A stretch of DNA of 5,951 nt from the NCBI GenBank assembly GCA_028291285.1, contig JAQGIJ010000402.1:1-5951 (forward strand), written 5' to 3'. Below, one piece after another: positions 1 through 4,709 of this stretch. The translations under genes were made by a program, and so were the position numbers. Origin of the DNA: Phenylobacterium sp. (GTDB taxonomy: Bacteria; Pseudomonadota; Alphaproteobacteria; Caulobacterales; Caulobacteraceae). Positions within the stretch are counted from its first letter, which is position 1, and every line of letters starts with the position of its first letter. The notes beneath the pieces were generated by a model that saw only the letters and a program-made list of their open reading frames with translations, was not told the DNA's origin and made no database searches.

Positions 1-906
1 GGCTCGCCCGGGCACGCGCCCTTCGGCGGTCCGGCCCTGCTCAGCGGCCATCTGCAGCTCTACGAGAACGGCCACCTGCTCGGCGACGCCCTGATCGGCT
101 TTGGCGGCGCCGTCACCATCACCCCGGGCACCCTGAGCCCCGGCGAGCACGTGCTGACGGCGGTGGCGGTCGACCGCGCCGGCAACGCCTCGCCGGCCTC
201 GGCGCCGTTCCACCTGACGATCGCCGCGGATACCGCAGGCCCTACGCCGACCCCATTCAACCAGCCCACCGAGGGCGACGACGTGCTGCAGGCCGCGCCC
301 GGCTTCCTCGACGTACAGGGCGGCGGCGGGGCCGACACCCTGCAGGGCGCGGCCGTCGCTGACGTGCTCCGCGGCGGACTGGGCGACGACCTCATCGTCG
401 GCGGCGCGGCCTACAACGAGATCAACGGCAACCAGGGCGAGGACACCATCATCGGCCGCTCGCGGGTGGGCGATTCGCTGATGGGCGGCCAGGGCGCCGA
501 CGTGATCGATGCTTCGGGCTCGACCGGCCGCGACAGCATCAACGGCAATCTCGGCGACGACGTGATCCACGCCGGCTCCGGCGGCGCCACCCTGTGGGGC
601 GGCCAGGGCGACGACATCATCTTGGGCGGTGCGGGCGCCGACTGGGTTTCCGGAGACCGCGGCCACAACACCGTGGCCGGCGGGGCCGGCGCGGACGTCT
701 TCCACGGCGTCGTGGAGGGCTTCCAGCGCGTGCTGGACTTCAATGCGGCCGAAGGCGACCGCGTGCAGATCGACACGGGCGTGGGTTACCAGGTGAGCCA
801 GCTGGGCGGCGATACGGTCATCGACCTCGCCGGCGGGCAGGGCCAGGTGGTGCTCATGGGCGTCCAGTCCTCGAGCCTGTCGGGCGGCTGGATCTTCCAG
901 GCCTGA
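1..906 (+). CDS. RTX calcium-binding secreted protein with Ig-like domain, C-terminal part (5' end outside window)
   Basis: The frame is open from the first base, so this is the last 301 residues of a longer protein; the GTG at 151 is an internal codon, not a start. Visible residues about 14-75 look like a bacterial Ig-like adhesin domain (an LYENG strand, then LTAVAVDRAGN, the usual end of such domains). A Thr/Pro linker (about 77-90) follows, then a block of Gly/Asp-rich RTX repeats (about 105-236). The last 60 residues have the pattern RVLDFN..EGDRVQID, VSQLGGDTVIDL, and a hydrophobic tail ending SGGWIFQA, typical of C-termini read by type I secretion systems in Caulobacter-like bacteria. 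The family is calcium-folded, exported in one step without an N-terminal signal peptide, and acts at or outside the cell surface. The specific role (adhesin, S-layer-like or enzyme) cannot be told because the N-terminus is missing. No ABC exporter or membrane-fusion gene is visible here. Confidence 0.88.
   Translation, partial: GSPGHAPFGGPALLSGHLQLYENGHLLGDALIGFGGAVTITPGTLSPGEHVLTAVAVDRAGNASPASAPFHLTIAADTAGPTPTPFNQPTEGDDVLQAAPGFLDVQGGGGADTLQGAAVADVLRGGLGDDLIVGGAAYNEINGNQGEDTIIGRSRVGDSLMGGQGADVIDASGSTGRDSINGNLGDDVIHAGSGGATLWGGQGDDIILGGAGADWVSGDRGHNTVAGGAGADVFHGVVEGFQRVLDFNAAEGDRVQIDTGVGYQVSQLGGDTVIDLAGGQGQVVLMGVQSSSLSGGWIFQA
313..708 (+). repeat. RTX nonapeptide-type repeat block
   Basis: This stretch encodes Gly-Asp-rich repeats of the GGxGxDxhx type. 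The clearest Gly-x-Asp/Asn turns begin at visible residues 128, 146, 165, 185, 203, 221 and 230 of the partial protein, a spacing of 18, 19, 20, 18, 18 and 9 residues. The main unit is thus a double turn of about two nonapeptides. In each unit one half keeps the acidic calcium-site residues (GDD, GED, GAD) and the other is degenerate (AAYNEINGN, RVGDSLMGG, SGGATLWGG). In known RTX proteins such repeats fold into a parallel beta-roll when they bind calcium outside the cell. Confidence 0.85.
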
Positions 907-921
907 TGCCGGCGGCGGTGC

Positions 922-946
922 GGAACCGAAGGTGACGGCGCAGGTT
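922..946 (+). promoter_or_regulatory. Candidate EcfG (SigT) general-stress promoter for the BON gene
   Basis: GGAAC at 922-926 is followed after 17 nt by GTT at 944-946; with the base before it, the -10 element reads GGTT after a 16-nt spacer. The published consensus for the alphaproteobacterial general stress sigma factor EcfG is GGAAC-N16/17-CGTT, so only the less conserved first base of the -10 differs. Transcription would begin near 953-955, giving a leader of about 28 nt that contains the strong ribosome binding site. The two elements also form a 5-bp inverted repeat (GAACC at 923-927, GGTTC at 943-947) followed by three T, so a weak hairpin after the RTX gene is an alternative reading. 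Confidence 0.5.
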
Positions 947-964
947 CTTTCGCCTGAGCCACAC

Positions 965-973
965 GGAAGGAGA
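965..973 (+). promoter_or_regulatory. Ribosome binding site of the BON gene
   Basis: GGAAGGAGA contains the near-perfect Shine-Dalgarno core AAGGAG at 967-972, with nine bases before the ATG at 982. It fixes the start of the BON-domain gene. Confidence 0.8.
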
Positions 974-981
974 CCCGCCTG

Positions 982-1662
982 ATGCCCAGGGATCGGATGG
1001 ACGACGCGCGCGGAGGCGGTGACCGCCGCGACCGCCGGGATGAAAGTCGCGGCGGCGCGGGTCCCGCCGCGCGGGATGATTTCGGCCAGGCGGACTTCTC
1101 GAAAGACTATGTCTACGACCCGGATCGGCGCACCGCCCATCGCGCGGCCGACGACGCCGGCCGCCGGGCGGACGACTACGGCCAGGCCGACTATTCCGAC
1201 GACTACGGCTACGATCCCCGGCGCGGCCACGGCTACCGCCGCTTCTCGGAGGACGACCGGGACCATGGCGGTGAGCCGGCGGCCGAGCGCGACTACGGCC
1301 GGCGGATGGACACCGGGGACTACCGGCGGGGCGAGCCGCCGGGCCCCGGCGAGCGCGGGCGCTCATGGATGGACCGCGCCGGCGCCTTTTTCGGTGGCCG
1401 CGAGGAGCCGGACGGGCCGCGCCGCCGGCGGGGGCCTTCCGACCGCGTGCTCTGGGCGGTGATCGTCGAGCGCCTGGAGGACGAGCGCGCGCTCGACCTG
1501 CGCGACGTCGAGGTGCTGGTGGAGAACGCCGAGGTCACCCTCAACGGCACCGTCCGCCGCAAGGAGGACAAGCGCCGCATCGAGGACATCGCCGATCTCG
1601 ACGGTGTGCGCCACGTGCAGAACAACCTCAGGGTCCGCGACGCCGGCCGACACTGGTTCTAG
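982..1662 (+). CDS. BON-domain protein with long charged disordered N-terminus
   Basis: The protein has 226 residues. Residues about 152-218 form a BON domain: SDRVLWAVIVERLED, then DVEVLVENAEVTLNGTV, then DKRRIEDIADLDGVRHVQNNLRV. This is the usual helix-strand-strand-helix-strand pattern found in OsmY-like stress proteins and thought to bind phospholipid or other surfaces. The Gly common in the middle turn is Ala183. Residues 1-126 are low-complexity, rich in Asp, Arg, Gly and Tyr, with a duplicated motif. Residues 127-142 (RSWMDRAGAFFGGREE) could form a short amphipathic helix. No signal peptide, lipobox or membrane segment is visible, whereas OsmY is periplasmic, so a cytoplasmic location is more likely. 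The ATG start is supported by the AAGGAG site. The gene is probably monocistronic, since its stop overlaps the opposing VanZ-like gene. An EcfG-like promoter suggests a role in general stress; the exact function is unknown. Confidence 0.85.
   Translation: MPRDRMDDARGGGDRRDRRDESRGGAGPAARDDFGQADFSKDYVYDPDRRTAHRAADDAGRRADDYGQADYSDDYGYDPRRGHGYRRFSEDDRDHGGEPAAERDYGRRMDTGDYRRGEPPGPGERGRSWMDRAGAFFGGREEPDGPRRRRGPSDRVLWAVIVERLEDERALDLRDVEVLVENAEVTLNGTVRRKEDKRRIEDIADLDGVRHVQNNLRVRDAGRHWF
1075..1227 (+). repeat. Duplicated 19-residue motif in the BON protein
   Basis: Residues 32-50 (starting DDFGQADFSKDYVYDP) and 64-82 (starting DDYGQADYSDDYGYDP) are two copies of one motif, offset by 32 residues. They match at most positions, with Phe/Tyr exchanges. 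The first copy is at 1075-1131 and the second at 1171-1227. The spacers between and after the copies are Arg/Asp/Ala rich. This looks like an internal duplication within a disordered region. Confidence 0.75.
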
Positions 1663-2066
1663 CTCGGAATGCGGAAACGGCGGCGGAAGCGCTCGACGAT
1701 GATCGGCGCGGCCGCCGCGCTCAACCCGCCGAGGTCGGCCACCCAGTTGTTCAGCAACGGGCCGAAGGGTGCGCCGGCGAAGAAGTGGGACGCCTCCAGA
1801 ATGGTGGCGAAGAGCACATAGCCCATGATCACGCGCCGCATCCGCGCCCGCGGCATGGCCGCCAGGGCGGCCAGAAGCGCCACGTAAAAGGCGGCGAAAT
1901 GCTCGAGGTAATGTGACCGCAGGAACTGCGGCACCATCGAGGGCGGCAGGAAGACCGCGACGGCGATCGCCAGCACGGCGCCCAGGAAGGCCAGCCGGGC
2001 CAGCACCGCCAAGGGTCCGGCATCCGGGTAGCGGCCGTGGCCGAGCAGGGTGCGATCCTCATGCAT
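1659..2066 (-). CDS. VanZ-like small membrane protein
   Basis: The protein has 135 residues with likely membrane segments at about 19-41, 54-71, 77-95 and 106-124, and a basic C-terminus (ERFRRRFR). It shows the VanZ-family signature positions: LEHFAAFY (Glu55-His56) for the usual D-K-x-x-H-F-x-x-Y, ILEASHFF (Glu91, His94) for the E-x-x-Q region, and NNWVADLGG (Asp111) for the s-x-D-x-x-x-N-x-x-G region. VanZ gives low-level teicoplanin resistance in enterococci, but most proteobacterial relatives have no known role, and resistance should not be inferred. The ATG at 2066 keeps the first membrane segment intact. No Shine-Dalgarno sequence precedes it, and an overlapping out-of-frame ATG lies at 2062. 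It is convergent with the BON gene (4-bp overlap) and divergent from the PHA-type gene. Confidence 0.75.
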   Translation of the reverse strand: MHEDRTLLGHGRYPDAGPLAVLARLAFLGAVLAIAVAVFLPPSMVPQFLRSHYLEHFAAFYVALLAALAAMPRARMRRVIMGYVLFATILEASHFFAGAPFGPLLNNWVADLGGLSAAAAPIIVERFRRRFRIPS

Positions 2067-2071
2067 GGCCC

Positions 2072-2100
2072 GTGTTACCGCGAGGCTTCGGAACCCCCAA
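2072..2100 (-). promoter_or_regulatory. Weak candidate housekeeping promoter for the VanZ-like gene
   Basis: On the - strand TTGGGGG (2100-2094) and GGTAACAC (2079-2072) are separated by 14 nt. They match five of seven fixed positions each of the Caulobacter sigma-73 consensus TTGACGS-N10/14-GCTANAWC. A start six bases downstream would fall on the A of the ATG at 2066 and give a leaderless message, consistent with the absent ribosome binding site. With two mismatches in each box this is only suggestive. Confidence 0.25.
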
Positions 2101-2116
2101 GCCCGGCGCAGCCGTT
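2090..2116 (+). promoter_or_regulatory. Weak candidate EcfG-like promoter for the PHA-system gene
   Basis: GGAAC at 2090-2094 and CGTT at 2113-2116 both match the EcfG consensus boxes exactly, but the spacer is 18 nt, one longer than the usual 16-17. Initiation would fall around 2123-2126, at or just before the ATG at 2126, giving a leaderless or nearly leaderless message. The -35 box overlaps the proposed -35 of the opposing VanZ-like gene by one base (2094). Confidence 0.3.
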
Positions 2117-2125
2117 CTTAGTCTC

Positions 2126-2437
2126 ATGAGCAAGGCCATCACCCTGACCCTCCCGCACGAACTGGGCCGCGCCGAGGCGCGCCGGCGCATCGACAAGGGC
2201 TTCGGCGACTTCGCCCAGCACATGGGCGGCGCCGCCGGCGTGCTCTCGAAGACCTGGACCGGCGACCGGCTGAGCTTCGCGCTCTCCGCGCTGGGGCAGC
2301 AGATCTCCGGGACCATCGACGTCGAGGACGCCGCGATCCGGCTGGAGGTGCTGTTGCCAAATCTGCTCGCCATGATCGCGGGCAAGGTGAAGGGGCGGCT
2401 GAAGGCCGAAGGCCAGCTGCTGCTGGACAAGAAATAG
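2126..2437 (+). CDS. Polyhydroxyalkanoic acid system family protein (PHA granule-associated type)
   Basis: The protein has 103 residues, close to the full length of the PHA_gran_rgn family (Pfam PF09650 type). It shows that family's pattern: LPHELGRAEARRRID near the start (His11, Leu13-Gly14), then KTWTGDRLSFALSALGQQISGTIDV in mid-protein, then RLEVLLPNLLAMIAGKVKG. Members were named for genes near PHA synthesis clusters and are presumed to act on or around storage granules; no enzyme activity is known. The frame stays open upstream to about 1913, but that part lies antisense to the VanZ-like gene. The family N-terminus begins at the ATG at 2126, where MSKAITLTLPH fits. No Shine-Dalgarno sequence is visible. 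No phaC, phaA or phaB gene is nearby. Confidence 0.82.
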   Translation: MSKAITLTLPHELGRAEARRRIDKGFGDFAQHMGGAAGVLSKTWTGDRLSFALSALGQQISGTIDVEDAAIRLEVLLPNLLAMIAGKVKGRLKAEGQLLLDKK

Positions 2438-2458
2438 CCGCGCCCTGGCGACCGCCGC

Positions 2459-2478
2459 CGCTGATTCCGTGATCAGCG
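2459..2478 (+). terminator. Short hairpin downstream of the PHA-system gene, possible terminator
   Basis: CGCTGAT at 2459-2465 pairs perfectly with ATCAGCG at 2472-2478 around a six-base loop, 21 bases after the stop of the PHA-system gene. No T-run follows on the + strand, so it is not a canonical intrinsic terminator. It could protect the message end or help Rho-dependent termination. Confidence 0.3.
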
Positions 2479-2544
2479 CCATGTCCGCCCACCTGTCATT
2501 CACAGCCAAGGACGCGCCGTCCACAGGCTCAGCTGTCTAATGGT

Positions 2545-2575
2545 TTGCGTGCGAAGGAGACTCGGCGGCTATCTA
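2545..2575 (+). promoter_or_regulatory. Weak candidate promoter for the 85-residue protein gene
   Basis: TTGCGTG (2545-2551) and GCTATCTA (2568-2575) loosely resemble the Caulobacter sigma-73 boxes but are 16 nt apart, longer than the usual 10-14. The rest of the 165-bp gap between 2438 and 2602 shows only the hairpin at 2459-2478. The gene needs a promoter or readthrough in this gap, and this is the best candidate I see. Confidence 0.2.
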
Positions 2576-2587
2576 GGTCGGCAAGTC

Positions 2588-2593
2588 GGAGGG
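2588..2593 (+). promoter_or_regulatory. Ribosome binding site deciding the start at 2603
   Basis: GGAGGG lies nine bases before the ATG at 2603. The in-frame ATG at 2540, 21 codons earlier, has no comparable site, so 2603 is preferred. Confidence 0.65.
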
Positions 2594-2602
2594 CGTGCAG
2601 CC

Positions 2603-2860
2603 ATGGACCTCGACAACCTCTCGCCACTGAACAAGGCCCTGCTGATGCAGGCGCTGCCGGACGGTCGACTGGTGAACGTGCTGTATAATCAAGGCGCTCG
2701 GGAGGAGGGCGGCTTCGCCCGCGAGCGGCGCTGCTTCGCGCTCGGCGAGCGCGGCTGGCTGGACTTCCTGGGCTGGGAGGGCAAGCCGGTGGCCGGGGCC
2801 CACTGCCTGACCCGCTGGGCGCTCTCGCTCAAGGCCCAGGCGATCCTCGCCGCCGCCTGA
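2603..2860 (+). CDS. Hypothetical protein, 85 residues
   Basis: I do not recognise this protein. It starts MDLDNLSPLNKALLMQALPDG, then has a central segment rich in Gly, Arg and Glu (YNQGAREEGGFARERR), an aromatic stretch ERGWLDFLGWEGKPVAG (about residues 49-65), and a C-terminal helix-like tail ending LKAQAILAAA. There is no signal peptide or membrane segment. It has two cysteines (Cys44, Cys68) but no CxxC pair, so a zinc site is not evident. Reality of the gene is supported by a good Shine-Dalgarno sequence, a protein-like composition with aromatic residues instead of the Arg/Pro/Ala runs of spurious frames, and a neat fit between neighbours. Its stop is 8 bp from the convergent rsmA stop. 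The alternative start at 2540 would add a basic extension without ribosome-binding support. Confidence 0.68.
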   Translation: MDLDNLSPLNKALLMQALPDGRLVNVLYNQGAREEGGFARERRCFALGERGWLDFLGWEGKPVAGAHCLTRWALSLKAQAILAAA

Positions 2861-2868
2861 CCCCTGAT

Positions 2869-3702
2869 CTAGGTCTGCGCCTCGCGCACGACGGCCGCCA
2901 GGCGCAGGAAGCCTGGCAGGTCGATCGTCTCGGCCCGGGCCTGCGGATCGAGCCCGGCCTGGGCGATCAGCGCCTCGCCGCCGAGGGACTTGAGGCTCGA
3001 GCGCAGCATCTTGCGCCGCTGGCCGAAGGCGGCCGCGGTCACCTGCTCCAGCGCCCGCAGGGTCGCCGGGGAGGGCGGATCGGCCCGCGGGACGAGGCGC
3101 ACCACCGCGGACTCCACCTTCGGCGCCGGCGTGAAGGCCCGCGCCGGCACGTCCATCAGCCGCTGAGCCTCGCTGGTCGCCTGGGCGATGACGGCGAGTC
3201 GGCCATAGGGGTCCTCGCCGGCTCTGGCGACGATCCGCTCGGCCACCTCCTTCTGGAACATCAGGGTGAGCGAGGCCGGCCGCCACGGCCCGGTGAGCCA
3301 TTTGATCAGCAGCGGCGTGCCCACGTTGTAGGGCAGGTTCGAGACCACATGGGCCGGCGCGCCCGCCGCCAGGGCGGCTTCGTCCACGGCGAGCGCATCG
3401 CCGAAGACCAGGGTCAGGCTCGGGCACACCGCCGCCAGCTCCTCGAGCAGAGGGCGGAAGCGCTCGTCCTTCTCCACGGCGACGACGGCGGCGCCGGTCT
3501 CCAGCAGGGCGCGGGTCAGCCCGCCCGGTCCCGGACCCACTTCGATGACCCGGTCGCCCGCGGCCACGCCCGCCAGCCGGGCGATCTTGCGGGTGATGTT
3601 CAGGTCCAGCAGGAAGTGCTGGCCGAAGGACTTCCTTGCCATCAGCCCGTGCGTGGCCAGGCTCTCGCGCAGCGGCGGCAGGTCGGCCGGGCCGGCGCTC
3701 AT
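2869..3702 (-). CDS. rsmA: 16S rRNA (adenine(1518)-N6/adenine(1519)-N6)-dimethyltransferase RsmA (KsgA)
   Basis: The enzyme transfers four methyl groups from S-adenosylmethionine to two adjacent adenines in the 3' terminal hairpin of 16S rRNA, a late checkpoint of 30S assembly; loss gives kasugamycin resistance. The protein has 277 residues, near the 273 of E. coli KsgA. Visible motifs are KSFGQHFLLD (24-33), the SAM-binding loop EVGPGPGGLT (54-63), acidic Glu77 after the second strand, Asp102 in GDAL, and the catalytic NLPYN (122-126) that contacts the target adenine. The C-terminal domain includes FGQRRKMLRSSL. The start at 3702 keeps the N-terminal LPPLRESLATHGL segment common in alphaproteobacterial RsmA, so Met21 is not the start. 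Its ATG overlaps the pdxA stop as ATGA. It has no strong ribosome binding site of its own, so translation is probably coupled to pdxA. Confidence 0.96.
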   Translation of the reverse strand: MSAGPADLPPLRESLATHGLMARKSFGQHFLLDLNITRKIARLAGVAAGDRVIEVGPGPGGLTRALLETGAAVVAVEKDERFRPLLEELAAVCPSLTLVFGDALAVDEAALAAGAPAHVVSNLPYNVGTPLLIKWLTGPWRPASLTLMFQKEVAERIVARAGEDPYGRLAVIAQATSEAQRLMDVPARAFTPAPKVESAVVRLVPRADPPSPATLRALEQVTAAAFGQRRKMLRSSLKSLGGEALIAQAGLDPQARAETIDLPGFLRLAAVVREAQT

Positions 3703-4709
3703 GCCGCTGCGCGCCGCACCGCGATCTCGTGGGCGAGCCGGATCGCCGCCACCAGGCTATCTGGACGGGCGACCCCGCGTCCGGCGATGTCGAAGGCCGT
3801 GCCGTGGTCGGGCGAGGTGCGCACGATCGGCAGGCCCAGGGTGACGTTCACCCCGCCCCAGAAGTCCAGCATCTTCACCGGGATCAGCGCCTGGTCGTGG
3901 TAGAGGCAGACCGCGGCGTCGTAGCGGCGGCGCATGGTCTCGGGGAACAGGCTGTCGGCGGGGTAGGGGCCCGAGGCGTCGACGCCCAGGTCGCGCAGCG
4001 CCCGCACCGCCGGCTCGACGATCTCCACCTCCTCGCGCCCGAGGCTGCCGGACTCGCCGGCGTGCGGGTTGAGCCCGGCCACGGCGACGTGCGGCGCGGC
4101 CACGCCGAAGTCGCGGCGCAGGGCCTGGGCGGTCACCAGGCCGGCGTTGACGATCGCCTCCACGCTCAGCAGCGACGGCACCCGGGCGAGCGCGGCGTGC
4201 ACCGTGACCAGGGTCACCCGCAGGTCTTGGGCGGTCAGCATCATGATCGGCCCGCGCGCGCCGTCCCAGCGGGCGGCGGCGGTCAACTCGCCGAGGAACT
4301 CGGTGTGGCCGGGGAACTTGAACCCCGCCTCATAGAGCGGCGCCTTGGCGATCGGGGCGGTGACGACGCCGGCCACGTCGCCGCGCAGCGCCAGGCCGAC
4401 CGCGGTCTCGATCCACTGGATGATGGCGGGGGCCGCCGCGGCCGAAGGTTGCCCCGCGATCACCGGGGCCCGCAGCGGCAGGTCGAGCACCGGAAGCGCC
4501 TCGGGGAAGACCTGCAGCGCCTCCTTCGGCGCGGTGATGCGCCGAAGGATCGAGGAGCCGGCCGCCGACGCCGAGGCGAGCGCCTGGAAGTCGCCGACGG
4601 CGAGGAAGGGGGGACCGGAGCCGCGCAGCGCCTGCCAGGCCTTGACCGTAATCTCCGGACCGACGCCGGCCGGGTCTCCGAGCGTGAGCGCGAGCGGCCC
4701 GGTCTTCAC
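3699..4709 (-). CDS. pdxA: 4-hydroxythreonine-4-phosphate dehydrogenase PdxA
   Basis: PdxA oxidises 4-phosphohydroxy-L-threonine with NAD; the product decarboxylates to 3-amino-1-hydroxyacetone phosphate, which PdxJ condenses with deoxyxylulose 5-phosphate to pyridoxine 5'-phosphate (DXP-dependent vitamin B6 pathway, cytoplasm). The protein has 336 residues (E. coli 329). Signature parts are GDPAGVGPE (11-19), FPGHTEF with His135-Thr136, and the three metal ligands expected from E. coli PdxA: His171 (VTVHAAL), His216 (LNPHAGE) and His271 (LYHDQAL). Lys279 and the C-terminal LGLPIVRTSPDHGTAFDIAG (Arg297) complete the active site; nothing expected is missing. The start is GTG at 4709, overlapping the surA stop as GTGA. 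The preceding bases hold no strong Shine-Dalgarno sequence, so it probably depends on reinitiation after surA. Confidence 0.96.
   Translation of the reverse strand: MKTGPLALTLGDPAGVGPEITVKAWQALRGSGPPFLAVGDFQALASASAAGSSILRRITAPKEALQVFPEALPVLDLPLRAPVIAGQPSAAAAPAIIQWIETAVGLALRGDVAGVVTAPIAKAPLYEAGFKFPGHTEFLGELTAAARWDGARGPIMMLTAQDLRVTLVTVHAALARVPSLLSVEAIVNAGLVTAQALRRDFGVAAPHVAVAGLNPHAGESGSLGREEVEIVEPAVRALRDLGVDASGPYPADSLFPETMRRRYDAAVCLYHDQALIPVKMLDFWGGVNVTLGLPIVRTSPDHGTAFDIAGRGVARPDSLVAAIRLAHEIAVRRAAA

Noticed and set aside
1706..1720. Perfect GC-only inverted repeat (six-base arms, three-base loop) near the end of the VanZ-like gene.
   Set aside because: It encodes an Ala-rich stretch of the membrane protein, has no T-run on either side, and such GC palindromes are common at this base composition.
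1659..2066. Glycopeptide resistance role for the VanZ-like protein.
   Set aside because: No vanHAX-type genes are present and the domain is widespread in bacteria without such resistance; only family-level similarity can be claimed.
1913..2125. Upstream extension of the PHA-system reading frame by 71 codons.
   Set aside because: It is antisense to the VanZ-like gene, reads as Arg/Pro/Gly-rich noise, and the family N-terminus fits the ATG at 2126.
2540..2602. Earlier ATG for the 85-residue protein, adding 21 residues.
   Set aside because: No Shine-Dalgarno sequence precedes it, while GGAGGG sits nine bases before the ATG at 2603.
2684..2689. TATAAT, a perfect sigma-70 -10 hexamer, inside the 85-residue protein gene.
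   Set aside because: No -35 element lies 16-18 bases upstream, the bases encode Leu-Tyr-Asn in frame, and no gene follows on that strand.
4312..4327. Symmetrical GGGG-AACTTGAA-CCCC element containing a GGAAC box.
   Set aside because: It lies inside pdxA, encoding the GFKFPG region before the conserved His135, and no CGTT follows at the right spacing toward a gene start.
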